From Diorhabda sublineata (lineage: Eukaryota > Arthropoda > Insecta > Coleoptera > Chrysomelidae), in NCBI RefSeq assembly GCF_026230105.1, contig NC_079485.1:30051572-30115571 (forward strand): 64,000 nt of DNA, in the 5' to 3' direction. A model generated the notes under the pieces. That model ran no database searches. It was not told where the DNA came from and saw only the letters and a list, made by a program, of their open reading frames with translations. Positions 11,701 to 22,850 of the stretch are shown here, piece by piece (position 1 is the stretch's first letter; the number at the start of each line of letters is the position of its first letter). Made by a program: the position numbers and the translations under genes.

Positions 11701-12194
11701 ATTTTATGATAGAAATGGTGAAATCAATAGATCAAAGATCGTAAAAAAATGTGCGATAGGTGATTACGATTTTCCCTGTCTATCGTATTTCATCGAGTAA
11801 GAATTTTTCTTTGAAGTGCTATATAAAGATTCCCTTCAGTGATTTTCGTAAGCACTTCAGTTCGATTTGTTACATTTGAGAGGTCTCATGGCCTCGAGCA
11901 TCGTTTTATGATGAAGTAAAACATGAACCGATGCCATTATGTCATTCCAGTGATACTACGGACGTAAACTAAACAAAAGTTGTTCGTTCACTACTATTTT
12001 TATTGTGATGTAGAATGATCTTCTCGATTTTTTATGTAGTAACAAAATACAAAACAGTTTATAATAATAATAAAACCGATACAGTATATTTTACAAGTAT
12101 TATAGGGCAAAATCAGGTATTGCTGTTAATAATTTTCAAGTTTCTGACATGATATGATTGAATACTTTTCTGTTTTTTTAACAGTGAGTATAGA
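8794..12194. other. Long intronic stretch without recognisable gene
   Basis: Mostly AT-rich. 9720-10200 contains longer open pieces on the - strand that I could not assign. A TACAGGGTAGTTTAAAAATC sequence near 10528 looks like the end of a DNA-transposon-type repeat. Near 11820 a TATATAAAG box is followed about 37 bp later by TCAGTT, but nothing coding follows. No host exon seen. Confidence 0.35.
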
Positions 12195-12480
12195 AAACTG
12201 TTTGATCATTAAATTCACCATCGAACCGATTGAAACTCTACTAATCTATCCTCTTCATCAAGCTAGAAAGAAAACTAAACAAACAACAGCTCAGAAAGAA
12301 CTGAATAAGATTCAAAGGCTAATTTATTCAAGCATTACAACCTGCCTCACCACAGCCTTAGAAGCGCAACTAAACCTGCCTCCTTTTCACTTTATAGTGA
12401 AGAAAAAGGCATTTAGCGACGCTCACAGGCTAATTCAAACAGTAAAATTGAAGAAAGGAAATCTGAAAAAACTCTAAATG
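12195..12480 (+). mobile_element. LINE RT C-terminal fragment
   Basis: An open frame from about 12200 to a stop at 12475 reads LLIYPLHQARKKTKQ, AQKELNKIQRLIYSSITTCL and TTALEAQLNLPPFHFIVKKK, ending AFSDAHRLIQ. This is the conserved end of the RT domain of RNase H-bearing LINEs (L...QR......G...TTPT.AL...L.LPPL). It runs into non-matching sequence after about 12480. Weak residues of an RNase H domain may persist to about 12800 but are not convincing. 5'-truncated and inactive. Confidence 0.7.
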
Positions 12481-15400
12481 TTTCTTTCTGGTACCCAGAC
12501 AGCTCTAAGCTAGCGCAAGGAGCTGGATTAAGTATTTGTGCACCAAACCGCAAGCTCATCACTCATAATTTTTCAGATACAGTTGCTAGCAATAAATGAA
12601 TGTGTTCGGGAGTGTTCGTTTTTCAAGATCTTGCCACAGCAAAACAGGTTTTTCTACACCACGACGGTATAAAAAACTAGTTGCGTATGTGATTGGACGA
12701 AGTATTTGGAATCATGGAGAAGGTATCTGTCAGTCAGGATCATCACGGATCATCGTTTTATTGAGGGAGTTTGTTCGGAAAAATGCCTACCTGTATTGAG
12801 TATTTTTAAATGCAAGGTCAGAAGAGAAAACTACAAGTTTGAATTTATAAAATGAGAGTGAATATACAAAAAATATTTAACTATTAACAGTAATGTACAA
12901 TACAGGTTATTCATTCACTTCGACGATTTAACAAATCTGTGAGCAAGCTTGGCAATATGAGAAGCTTATGCGGTTAATTGGAAACGAACTAATATGGTTT
13001 CTTTGATCTTGACATCAGTTTGTAACCGTCGTCCTTTAAGCTACTTCTTCAGTTTAACGCCAGGCCGTGACTGCTGTGATTACCGTTTGAGCCGTGTGCT
13101 GTGAGACAGGTATTGTCGTAAATTCAAACAATTCCTGAACGCATCATGCCTATTGGTTTATTTTGAACAGCTAACACGTTCACAAGAGAAATCTGTCCTC
13201 TAAAAAAACATTATATCGCTGAAAGTTTGTTTGAATTTTGTGGATAACTTTAGAGAATTTATTTCCATCCAATATTGCAACGCACATGAAGCTCAAGCGC
13301 TGCGGCCCCTCGGCGATTTATGAAACTTCACTTATTGTAAACGATTTTCCTAAATCAGTTGGTTGTTAAGCAATATCGTTTCTAGCGTCATTACTCTAAA
13401 AACAGATATTTTCTGCTTGCGAGAAAAACTCGTAATTCACATAACGACGGCCATATTGTAACTCAACAGAAAATGGCGTGCTGGACTCGCCAGTTGAGCG
13501 TGTGGATGGCCATTATATAAGGCGATCGGGGGTTGAAACAAAAACTATTGTACAATAGAAACTTGAAATTTATTTTCGGCGATTTCTGATGTATTAGTCC
13601 ACCCGAAACAATGATGTTAAATATATAACATCAGTTTTTTTTGTATATAATTATTCAAATTTAATGGAAATATCTTATTCAGGACTTTTGGTACGTATGT
13701 ATGAAAAAATGTTTAAAAGGTCAACGGACTCACTTTTTTAGTGCCCAATTATTTATGTAATGTATAATAATTTTTTATTTGATGATTGGATTCACTTGAA
13801 AGTACTTAAATAGGTTGTTTAAAGCATTTAATATGAATAAAAATCGCCAGACGTCAGAAGTAGGTTTTGATTATTTTAAAGCAACAAGTTACAAGTTTCC
13901 GCACACGATATGTTAATATGAATGTATTTATCAAAATTCTATTGATAATATATCGATATACTGGGAGAATAAGTTACAAAATCCAAAATTCTACCTCTAT
14001 GATTAAACTTACATAAAATTACCAGTTTTCTAAGAACATGGGACGGTTTTGTATTATTGTTTCACATGTTTATTTACTTACTTTGTAGTAAAATAATCAT
14101 TGGGACATTCCGGTCTCACGGCATTTTAGTTATTATAAAATTTCAAAATGCTTACAAGCTGATGTAGTATTATATTCGTACTTACGGATTTTAAATTAAA
14201 TAAAAAGTCAAATTAGTTCTTAAAAGAACTGATTTTAACAATACACGTTCGATAGAAAAACAAACAACACAGTAAACAAAGCTCACGTTAAATTCAACAT
14301 TTAGTACGTCAATTATATCGTTGTCTCTTTTTCGATTACTACTGTCAACATAGAGAAACCATTAAGTATGTCTAGTAATTGGTCTTGTGAAGAAGATAAT
14401 CGATCTTATGTTTTTATATTTGATTTCTATCGACAGAAAAAGATAGTATGTAGGAAATATGTATTCGATAAATTGTAGATTGGGTCACGTGATGAAACAC
14501 CTACTCCGCTTTTACTATAGTCTAGCTTCACTAAGTATTCGTCATTACTCTATTATAAAAATAGAGATTGGTAAAACCGTAAACCAATTTTTTTTGAGCT
14601 ATGTGAAACGTTAGAAAATGAAATTTCTGTTCAATTTTTCATTTCTATTGAATCTAGCTTGTAGTAATTTCAGGAAGGCTATAGTAATTAATAAACAACT
14701 GATGAAAATAATATTGTTTGGTTCATAGTGGCTCCGAACATTCTGAAGCACAACGACGAATCGAATAGCTGCTCTGTTTAATTGCTGAACTAGTGTTACA
14801 CCAGAGCTAGATTAAAAACAACACTAGTTTAAAAGAACTAATAACGAAAGGAAGGAAAATTTTTTATATAGTCTTAGTGGATTAACAAACAATTTTGTGC
14901 ATTTGTCTATAAAAAATTGAATGTTTGGAAAAATTGAGCGTTTTTTTATTGAAATTAATATCCTTTATTAAGAAAATTAATTAGTTTTAATGTAAATAAC
15001 ATAATGCTTATCTTAAGCAAGTTATCATTAGATACAAAGGGCAATAGAACTAAGAACAAAATTAAACAACAAACAACTAATGAAAAATATTCTATCCTAT
15101 GTCACCATGTATTAGTATTCATATTGATGATATGCATAATTTATATTTTTTCAAAAAAAAACTCTCCCACGTTTATAGCAGTTTTATGAATATAAACTTT
15201 TCATGGTCTGATGATGAAGCTTTCAACGAAATAAAAAAGTGAAAAAGACTTATATATTATGGTGATTAATCGAAGATTTTGTTATAAAAACTTTCATTAC
15301 TAACATGCTTTTAGAAATGAATAGATGGTTACCGTATTTGATGATGCGTAAAATTTCTCTAAAATTTTAGAGAAAAATCGTCATTTTAGAAATATATCAT

Positions 15401-16059
15401 TTAGTTTAAAACCGTATATTTCCACAGATCTACTTAGAGTCTTCCCCTTAATAAATAAACCGTGAAATTGTTAATAGTTTTAAAGATTTCTTCACTCCCT
15501 ACAAAGACGATAAAAGCATTTGACTTCAATCCCAGTGAATTTCCGAATAAATATTCATTTGAATCCTTTTAACTATTCTGATTGGGAAGATTAAATGTTG
15601 GCTTTGAGTTGAATTAGGAGAAACAGGTTCTATTGAGATGTGCAAGCAATAATTCCAATTAATTTTAAGATGAATACATGTAGCTTTAACGTCTTAAAGC
15701 TGAAGTTTAATTCTTGGTAAAGTATGAAATTGTTTTCTCAAATAATAAATATTTTAAGCGCTATATTGCAGCAGTGTGTGAAAAGTTATTAAAATAATTC
15801 ATTCAATTGAAACATTCTCTGTTGTATTGGAATCTAACCAGTCTTAGATTACGAGATCTAAACCCTTAAGACTTTTTTGAAAGACTAGAAGGTGTATTGG
15901 CCCTGCTTCGACATGGTACAAAAAGCTCTTAAATATTATAACTATATCAATTTAAAGCAAAATGGTTTCTCATCTCGCAGGGACATGGTGACCATTTACT
16001 TCTATCTGTGTACTTTTTTCTTGCTACTACATATAAAAGAGACCTGAAGTTTCAGGTCA
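12481..16059. other. Long intronic stretch without recognisable gene
   Basis: AT-rich. 13000-13560 is richer in G+C (for example CGGCCCCTCGGCGATTTATG near 13300) and ends with TTATATAAGGCGATCG near 13514, a TATA-like box without an identifiable transcript. A hammerhead-like core lies at 15208-15231. No coding similarity recognised. Confidence 0.35.
15208..15231 (+). ncRNA. Hammerhead-ribozyme-like core
   Basis: CTGATGA (15208-15214) is followed by a small perfect hairpin TGAA-GCT-TTCA and then ACGAAA (15226-15231). Both invariant hammerhead boxes are exact and stem II closes well. After GAAA I see no convincing NUH cleavage triplet (AAAAAAGTG follows), and stem I is not evident, so this is a fragment or a chance match. 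No Penelope coding remnant is adjacent. Confidence 0.35.
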
Positions 16060-16590
16060 CTATAACTTTACAGCTAGTAGTCTAGTTCCAGAGATAACTT
16101 GAAGAAGGTCACGTCTTGCTCCTACAAATTTCTTGTCCAAAAAATGTTCTTCATTGAATTTTCACCTTCGGGCGTTCAGTGATTAAATGATTTGGAAAAT
16201 CTACTATTTTCAGCTGGAGATAGTCTTGTTAGGTGGTTCCTTAAGCGGCAGGGTCCTGTAATGAAGACAGTGAGCTTTTAAAAATGATTCAATCCTAAGA
16301 GTATCTTTCAAAGTGGTTCTAACGAAACTTGTAATTGAATTATTTTCCCATAAAGGCTCCTGGCCTGTTCTGGTCTTGTTACCTTCAATTACAGTTACTG
16401 AGCTTTCCACGGCTTTCCTATATCAGCTTTGATGGCAAGTATTTCTGCCTAAAATGAGTTCCTCTAGTAATGATTACTCTCATCGGGGTTATTGAACTAT
16501 ATATGTACCAATCGAGGAAAATTTTCTGGAAAAACAAATTCTCAACGCGGACGGTCACCAGGAAATCAGAGTTTACGTGCTTATTGGTTA
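16060..16590 (-). mobile_element. LINE RNase H / 3' end remnant (antisense)
   Basis: On the - strand, near 16450-16410 a frame reads AEILAIKADIGKPWKAQ, the FQAEI.AI helix of LINE RNase H domains. Downstream (16400-16210) is an open stretch with TSFVRTTLKDTLRIESF. Near 16170-16070 follows KFNEEHFLDKKFVGAR and LLQVISGTRLL, resembling the C-terminal tail that follows the zinc knuckle in such elements. Frames change several times. Domain order fits the 3' end of a Jockey/R1-like element, and the match is only moderate. Confidence 0.45.
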
Positions 16591-16711
16591 TCACAATTGG
16601 GAAGGTTCACTGAGGCTATATTAGGCGAAATATGGTAGTTGGTATATTATTACTTCGACCACATCGGTTACCGCGTCTTGATTTACAAGAAATTATCTAG
16701 TAGCAATCAGG

Positions 16712-16714
<3 letters not shown>

Positions 16715-16773
<59 letters not shown>
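16715..16773. repeat. (AT)n microsatellite
   Basis: About 29 uninterrupted AT dinucleotides. The longest simple repeat in the window, it is likely length-polymorphic. Confidence 0.95.
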
Positions 16774-16775
<2 letters not shown>

Positions 16776-17295
16776 GATTTAATAAAATATTACTGCTTAA
16801 ATAAATTTTTAAAAAGTAGAAGATATGAAGCTCTAACGAAGAAATATATCCTAAATTGGTCCCTTGTGTTCAATTTTCCCGGTGTTTAATTTCCAATCGA
16901 TTGAAGCTGCATTTGAGGTTTTCCGTTATACTTAGCGAGAGAGAAAAAATAATGGAGGGATAATCTAAGAAAAAGGGATATAAACTTCGGATTCCGGACA
17001 ATGCTACCTTTCCTAATAAAAAACAATGTATCCTACGTCTCTTAATATTTTATGAAACGGTGAAAAAGGGAGTCGTTACACACCTTCAAAACAAATTCTA
17101 TTTTAACCTAGTGAACTGCAAATTCTGATCATAGCCAACCCAAGAGATTTGGACTATTCTGAGAACAATAAACAGTTTAGTTTCACCTTCGTTCATGGAA
17201 AGAAAATCATTGTTTATATTAGGTGAATGAAAAGTTTCTAGGCTGATATATTGTATTAAATCCATATGATTTTTAGTTAGCACTAATTTTTTACC
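16774..17295. other. No recognisable gene
   Basis: AT-rich sequence between the microsatellite and the next LINE. A - strand frame at 17098-17331 is open but unlike any protein I know. Confidence 0.3.
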
Positions 17296-18110
17296 GAAAG
17301 CTCGAAATGTATCTCTCTGGTACACAGACAATTCGGCGCATTGAAGGTTTTGACAGCTATTGAGTGCACGTCCAAACTAGTGTGGTAGTGCAAGTAAACT
17401 ACAAAAGAACTAGCTAACAAAATAAAGAAGCCATAACGTACCTTCCAGGCCACCAGGGAATACCAGGAAATGAGGAAGCAGACAGTCTTTTCCATTTCGC
17501 TAAAACGATTAAGTACCTCAAAGGAGCAGTACTAGGGAAGTGGGACACAAGAACCCGAAAAAGTAGCTTCCTTCAGGAGATGCGTAGCATGCTCCGAATT
17601 TAACATTATTATTAGAATAAAAGTCGTTTATAGAGTATAAGGCACTTTCCAGTGATTATGCCTTTAAATTATTACGAAATGCGGGAAAAGATGTTGATAA
17701 TCGTGTTTTTTCTCGCATTGTGAAGTAGACAGACTTGCCAAAATAAGAGCAACGACCCCCTACCTTGGACCAGAATCCTACTGTGGTCTCACGAGATGCC
17801 ACATCAATAACGAACTTAACGAATGGCTAAAGAATCAGATGGAGTCTTACTGAAGAAACACTTAGGCCTAAAACAAACCAAAACATTCATAACCCTTTCA
17901 GCCAAGTCTGAAGAGCTTCTCGTGATGACCAGGAACGAGATGAAACTATTGGTTGGTTTTTTGGTAGGTGACTGCCCCATCAAATACCACATTAAGACGA
18001 TGGACATGGCAGACGATGACAATTGCAGATTTTATGTCATGGAAGCAGCATAGCAGCTACTCTGCGAACGTCCTGCCCTTAGTAATACTAATACCTAGGG
18101 AAGTTGGACA
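17296..18110 (+). mobile_element. LINE RNase H region, rearranged
   Basis: 17330-17480 in shifting frames gives ALKVLTAIECTSKLVW-like sequence and then GHQGIPGNEEADSL, the C-terminal catalytic part of an RNase H domain. After about 17510 this is interrupted. It resumes near 17715 with VDRLAKIRATTPYLGPES and continues YCGLTRCHINNELNEWLK. It then shifts frame to GLKQTKTFITLSAKSEELL and NEMKLLVGFLVGDCPIKYH, ending at a DDNCRFY zinc-knuckle remnant near 18035. The repeated ADSL/VDRL segments around the interruption suggest two overlapping copies joined by duplication. Several stops. Sense orientation to the host gene. Confidence 0.75.
17531..17700 (+). repeat. Direct duplication, copy 1 (inside LINE)
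   Basis: Starts CTAGGGAAGTGGGACACAAG and continues past AACATTATTATTAGAATA to AAGGCACTTTCCAGT. The same string with scattered changes recurs at 18094-18245; this copy has ~27 extra bases near its middle. Confidence 0.75.
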
Positions 18111-18245
18111 CAAGAATCCAAAGAAGTAGCCTCCTTTGAACATTATTATTAGAATACAAGTCGTTTATAGAGTAGAAGGCACTTTCCAGTCAGTATGTTC
18201 TCAAATTTTTGCGAAATACAGGGAAGGATGTTATGGATGGATGGA
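18094..18245 (+). repeat. Direct duplication, copy 2
   Basis: Begins CCTAGGGAAGTTGGACACAA and follows copy 1 for about 150 bp, lacking ~27 bases in the middle. The two copies start about 563 bp apart and flank the second RNase H segment of the LINE at 17296-18110. Confidence 0.75.
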
Positions 18246-18274
18246 TTTCGCATTATGAAGTATTGAGCCTTTAA

Positions 18275-18667
18275 CTAATTCTGAACTTGGAGTAGATAGA
18301 TAAAGGTCATGCTCCGCGTTCCTAAGTGGATAGATGTACTTTTTAAAATTGGAAAAACCTGCTTTCGGATTAGGCAAAAGGCTTTAAAGATAAATAAGGA
18401 AGGAAGAGTCGATATTTTGAATATTTTAAAGAAGTCCGGGCAGTGAGTCCTGTTGTTTAGTCTGAGTAAATACCTAACAGCTCTCTTTTGTAGCTTGAAG
18501 ATTCGTTGAAATTGTGTCGCACCACACGTACTCCAGAAGGTAAGGAAATATCGGAGGGCATAATAAACTGTTATAGAGTTGAGTTCTTTGGAAACTGATC
18601 TTAGCACAAAACAGGCAGAACTCAATTTGTTACACAAAGCGGCAATATGCAACGCCCATTTCAAAGA
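18275..18667 (-). mobile_element. LINE RT C-terminal domain (antisense, 129 codons open)
   Basis: A continuous open frame on the - strand, 18664-18278, reads MKWALHIAALCNKLSSACF, then VLRSVSKELNSITVYYALRY, KLQKRAVRYLLRLNNRTHC and ISTLPSLFIFKAFCLIRKQV. This is the region after the YADD block in CR1/Jockey-like RTs (W..H......L.S....R......L...Y......YG...W........I..LQKRAVR). It is the same family as the remnant at 605-913 and better preserved. The upstream RT catalytic part and endonuclease are missing. Confidence 0.8.
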
Positions 18668-19671
18668 ATTGTCTACAATACTACAATTATGAAGTGTGGA
18701 GATAAGGAGAAGCCTCAGTGTATCAAAAAGTGTAAGTTGAAAAGGAGGAAATTAATATATATGGATAGTTATAAACAATAACGTCATCAGTATTTTTTTG
18801 TATTTATTTAATATAATATTCTGACTCAGAAAGTATTGTTTTATGGAAATGCATTGTCAATGTCACTATCAACGTATCCAGCATTTTTAATGTTATAATT
18901 ACCAATTTTCTTTTGACTACTTGGTGAGTCTTCGAACAATAACTTGCTGTTTACAGATATGCATTATTTCAGCCCCCCTTCCATTCAAAACGGCTCTTCT
19001 CACCTCTATACTCCTTATATTCTTCTAGTTAACTTCTTTTCAAATATTTTTGGATATTCCTTTCGGATTTCCTGATACCCTTCCTGTATTGTAATTCTGA
19101 TATCGTTCACTTGCAAATTTTATTCTTCGTAAATATTTCAAAAGAATTTTTTCTCTTTATTTTTCATTTTTTATAGAATTTTTATAGCTAGATCTATATA
19201 ATGGGATCACGTACGATTTTCTTTGATCTTTCAACTTCTCAAAATATAGGTAAAATATGCTATTGCACCTGACCTCAATTTCCTTTTTTGACGTGAGTTT
19301 ATTTCCCAGAGTGCGTCAAACTGAACTCGACGCAATCAACAGTGAAGAATATAAATGATAAAATTGTGTATAGAGAAATATAAAAAACATTCAAGATATG
19401 CGGGAAGTACATAGAATAACTCGCAAACGGGGACAATATATCACAGAAAAAAACTTTCGAAATGGCACCAATGTAGAATGATTTCAACTTTATTTTATAT
19501 TAGCAGTTATAACGATTGTAATTGAATTCTAAATTCAAGTTTGAGGCAAATAGAATCTGAGATAATGAAATGAAATTGGCCCTAGTCAATTATCATCTTA
19601 AAAATCTTGAAGAAGTCCTCAGGAAGATTTCATAAATAACTTTACAGTATTTCCATAGATATAAATCAGTA
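18668..19671. other. Intronic AT-rich sequence without recognisable gene
   Basis: Nothing identifiable. Open frames are short and T-rich or A-rich. Confidence 0.35.
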
Positions 19672-20315
19672 CACACGAGGTGTGGCTATTAAGTAACAAG
19701 TAGCGCTGCTAGAGAAAAAGTACGCATGCGCTTGCGGTTTGCGACTGTCAGTTGTTTAGTCTGAAGCCTACTCTTTCGAATGCGATGTAAACCGTGTATA
19801 TACACAAACCAGTGTAGCTATGGCGAGCTGTTTATTGTTTTGCCTTAAAAATACAACAGATTGTTTTGAAATTACACATGAAATTTGGAAAAACTGAAAA
19901 TGACACTCATGATTTATTGAAACAAATGTATGGCGATGAATGTTTATCGCATCCACGTGTTTTTTAGTGGTTTAATATGGTCGAGAAGATGTTGAAGATG
20001 ATTCATGTTCGGGGTACCCTTTCACGTCAAAAACGGATGGCAATATGGAAAAAGTCTGCAATCTGACTGTCGTGAGAATTCTGACTATAGGAATTGACAA
20101 TGAATTTGTGCGGCAAATTTTACATGAAAATTTTAACATGCGAAAGGTGTGTACAGAACTGGTGCCTAAAATCCTCAGCAAAAAAAAGCTCGCAAAAATA
20201 TTTGTATTGATACTTTGAAAAAAAAAAACTTCCTGCACTGTTTCGAAGATTCGTATGGAGCGATGTTGGGATAGGGGAGGGGCATATATTGAAAGTGATA
20301 AAAAATAAATATACA
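19672..20315 (+). mobile_element. Mariner-like transposon, 5' half
   Basis: The left terminal sequence CACGAGGTGTGGCTATTAAG (19674) is a diverged copy of the terminal repeat seen at 46199 and 58359. The transposase N-terminus is readable in pieces: FEITHEI, then KQMYGDECLSHPRVF and WFNMVEKM (helix-turn-helix region), later MNLCGKFYMKILTCE and LVPKILS. The 3' part, near 20205-20290, holds only the very C-terminal end, so most of the catalytic domain is deleted. The copy ends where the next mariner (20318) begins: the second element has inserted at, or replaced, its right terminus. Confidence 0.7.
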
Positions 20316-20317
20316 TA

Positions 20318-21028
20318 CGAGGTTGGTTCAATTATAAACAGGAATTTTTGAACAAACGCGCGTCTGCATTGGATCTTAGACTGGTCTGTTACGAAGCTTA
20401 GAGAACAGCTGGGACTGCGTAACTCCACTTTTTAGTATACTTATAGTCATGAGTGACAAGGATGTACCGATGTAACGCTTCATAATTCGAGCATTTCGAC
20501 TTCTCCAGGGCTCAAGTGGATGGATTTGTTTCGGGATGTGACGGGAGTAATTGAGGTAGATTTCATCGCTGAACAACGAACTGTGAACGCGCAGTATTAT
20601 AATAACTTTCTAAAAAACACGGTCGTTAGTTCAAAACGACGCGATATTCCAATCAGTGGTGCGATATTGCTGCGCCAGACCGCATATAACGGAAAAGTTG
20701 AACAATTGGGTTGGGAAATATTGTAACATCTTCTTTATACTCCCGATATATCGCAATGTGACTAATAGTTATTTGGTCCATTGGAGGAGGCACTCGGCGG
20801 ATTGCGATTCGAAAGCAATGTGGAGCTAGAATCCGTGCGCGAATTGTTATGTTATGTTATGTTAAGAGATTTTTATAAAAAATGCACCTGAAAGCTTTCG
20901 GACATGTATCGAAAGTGTTCAGAGTGTGACGAAAATTATCCACAAAATCTGTAAAAAATATCAGCTCTGTAACTTAATGATAAAATTTTTTCATAGCAAA
21001 ATTCCGGTTTATATTTGAACCACCCTCG
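20318..21028 (+). mobile_element. Short mariner with both terminal repeats and TA duplication
   Basis: The element is bounded by TA on each side (20316-20317 and 21029-21030). Terminal inverted repeats: left CGAGGTTGGTTCAATTATAA, right (reverse complement) CGAGGGTGGTTCAAATATAA; about 28 of 31 terminal bases match. At 711 bp it is roughly half the usual mariner length. Coding remains start with GVIEVDFIAEQRTVNAQYY and NNFLKNTVVSSKRRDIP (catalytic domain before the second aspartate) and continue as CD..LFGPLEEALGGLRFES in another frame. The N-terminal DNA-binding domain is gone. Four TTATG-type units lie near 20846-20866. The same family appears at 41500-42455. Confidence 0.88.
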
Positions 21029-21030
21029 TA

Positions 21031-21682
21031 ATATTAGAATAGAATATTTTCCATCACTAGTATCTTAATAGCCACATTTTGTATATAATCTAATTGAAAA
21101 TGTGTACGATCTTGTTGGTTCGTTCAATTCACTCTCTAATATCTTCTGTTATGTAATCTATGTAAGTTTCAGATTCATACAAAAATAATGATGCTAAATC
21201 CGAATCTCTTTTTAAAATAAACAGCGATTTAGATATAAGCTACTAAATGTATTGATGGTGGAATTGTGCAGGATATTCTTTTACATTATAGGATCATTTT
21301 ACGTTTGTTTTTATTCGAAAATCGTTACAAAAGAAAAGACACGTGTAGTTATTTTTAAGTTAAGCTTATCTAGTTCATGATGCTACTTAGGTTATTCTTC
21401 TTTTTTCTGTAACATATCCTTTTTCTATATGATTATGCAGATATCCATTACTCTGGAAGTATTCTGACCGTGTTTGAAAAATATGGCTGAATATTCAGTA
21501 AAATCGGATTGACTATTAAAGAAAGTAGTTTACAGACAAACATATCGACGGCTTACAACCAAAAGTAACCAAATCATAATTAAGATTTTTCACAATTATG
21601 AAATCAGACATTACTCTTTGTCAAGTGTATTTTTTATATAAAAACACTACATCAACACACAATTACACTGTCTAGTTCTAAT
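21031..21682. other. Intronic sequence without recognisable gene
   Basis: AT-rich, no coding similarity. The last ~50 bases before 21683 (ACACACAATTACACTGTCTA near 21655) resemble a partial extra copy of the outer arm of the palindrome that follows. Confidence 0.4.
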
Positions 21683-21848
21683 AAACACTCTGTTTACAAT
21701 GCCACTACACTAACAATTAAACTGTCTGACGTGCGTTTCGATTACCAAGTTATCTTCTTCAGAAACTGAAGGTAAGCTAGTTCACTTTACCTTCAGTCAG
21801 ACAGTGTAATTGTGACTGTTGGTGTACTGGTATTGTGAACAGTGTGTT
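21683..21848. repeat. Palindrome with hammerhead-like core
   Basis: The arms 21683-21730 and 21796-21848 are inverted copies (ACAATTACACTGTCTGAC-type sequence with a few changes). Between them, on the - strand, lies a hammerhead-like core. Beside the core is an extra perfect 10-bp hairpin, CTGAAGGTAA ... TTACCTTCAG. The two outer arms can pair to form stem I around the core, with that hairpin as a side branch. It is a different sequence family from the palindromes at 7501 and 61168 but has the same architecture. Confidence 0.75.
21728..21762 (-). ncRNA. Hammerhead-ribozyme-like core (minus strand)
   Basis: On the - strand: CTGAAGA, then stem II GATAAC-TTG-GTAATC (five of six pairs), then GAAAC, a four-base loop GCAC, and GTC (cleavage-type NUH triplet) at the left end. 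Apart from CTGAAGA instead of CTGATGA, the boxes and their order match a type I hammerhead ribozyme with a very short stem III, as described for Penelope-like elements. Flanking arms provide a plausible stem I. Activity is untested and the core change may abolish it. Confidence 0.5.
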
Positions 21849-21849
21849 C

Positions 21850-22329
21850 AGTATGAATTTAACCAACGGCTCCAGAAATTCCAGCTTAGAAAACGTGGTA
21901 GTTTATAATGAATATACTGAGAAACCATAACTATTTTTACTTTTCCAAAAAGTACGACTTTGTCGCCTTTTGTTGTACAAAAAAAGATACATTTGACTGA
22001 AAATGAAATGCAGTACAATGGTAGACAAAACTGAAATTCATTAACTGACAAAAAATTCTCCCCCGTATCATTTTCATAGTTGGATGGTTCGAATCAGATG
22101 AAATTGATTTATACCCTGGGGGTATAAAGTTCGTTAAGCATAAACTTAGAAGGCTGTTTTTTTCTGTGGTATTGGTTTACAATAATTGAATATTATGAGA
22201 AATTTGGAGAGGATTCAGCTAGGTTTGGTTATTCTACTTATTATCGTCCTTATTTCTGTTTTTTGGAATTTTACCTAGAAAATCCGGAAATTTCTGTTGG
22301 TAAGAGCTACTTGTCTGTTGCCCAGTCTT
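21850..22329. other. No recognisable gene
   Basis: Sequence between the palindrome and the LINE fragment. No similarity seen. Confidence 0.3.
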
Positions 22330-22850
22330 TCAGAACATGCCAATTTGGACATATTTGATAACTCATACTTACTTATTCGCAACCTCTTCAACTAGATGTA
22401 GAGTTGATATTTCTACTCCATTTGGTTCTATCATCAAGTTTGGTATTTCTGTATCCCATTACCCTCTGGGTCCATCTTTATTTTCTCTTTGTTTCGGTTT
22501 CCCATATCACTTTATTCGTTCTGTCCTTCATCCTCACTATGTGTCCAAATCATCTCAACTGTTGTTGTTCGATTTTTTGCACTGCTCTCACTACCCTTAA
22601 TTCGCTGATTTTGTAGCTTTTTATTTGATTTAGTTTCTTCACCACTGCTATTTTTTTCGGTATTTTCATTTGGCACTTTGTTATTATCTGCTTCAATTTC
22701 TTGGCTAGCACCCAGAATTCGTAACCATAGATCAGCATTGGCAGAAGTACTGATTCATAGATTCCCTTTTTTGTACGTTTTTTATCTCTTTTTGTTGAAA
22801 AATACTTAGATGGATATTATCTTATTCACCCTAATGGCTACTTCTTCGTC
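22330..22850 (-). mobile_element. RTE-like LINE, RT C-terminal remnant (antisense)
   Basis: From about 22740 leftwards the - strand reads LIYGYEFWVLAKKLKQIITK, IPKKIAVVKKLNQIKSYKIS and VQKIEQQQLR, then in another frame FGHIVRMKDRTNKVIWETET. This is the end of RTE/related LINE RTs (LLYG.E.W.......I...EM..LRRI ... LRWFGHV.RM). Rightward to about 22850 the match fades. Frameshifted and truncated at both ends. Confidence 0.7.

Noticed and set aside
11815..11865. TATA box plus initiator as a host promoter
   Set aside because: No coding or recognisable transcript follows, and TATATAA strings are frequent by chance in AT-rich DNA; same for 13514 and 27942.
19972..20428. Overlapping 119- and 102-codon minus-strand frames
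   Set aside because: They are antisense to the mariner remnants at 19672-21028 and cross the boundary between two elements.
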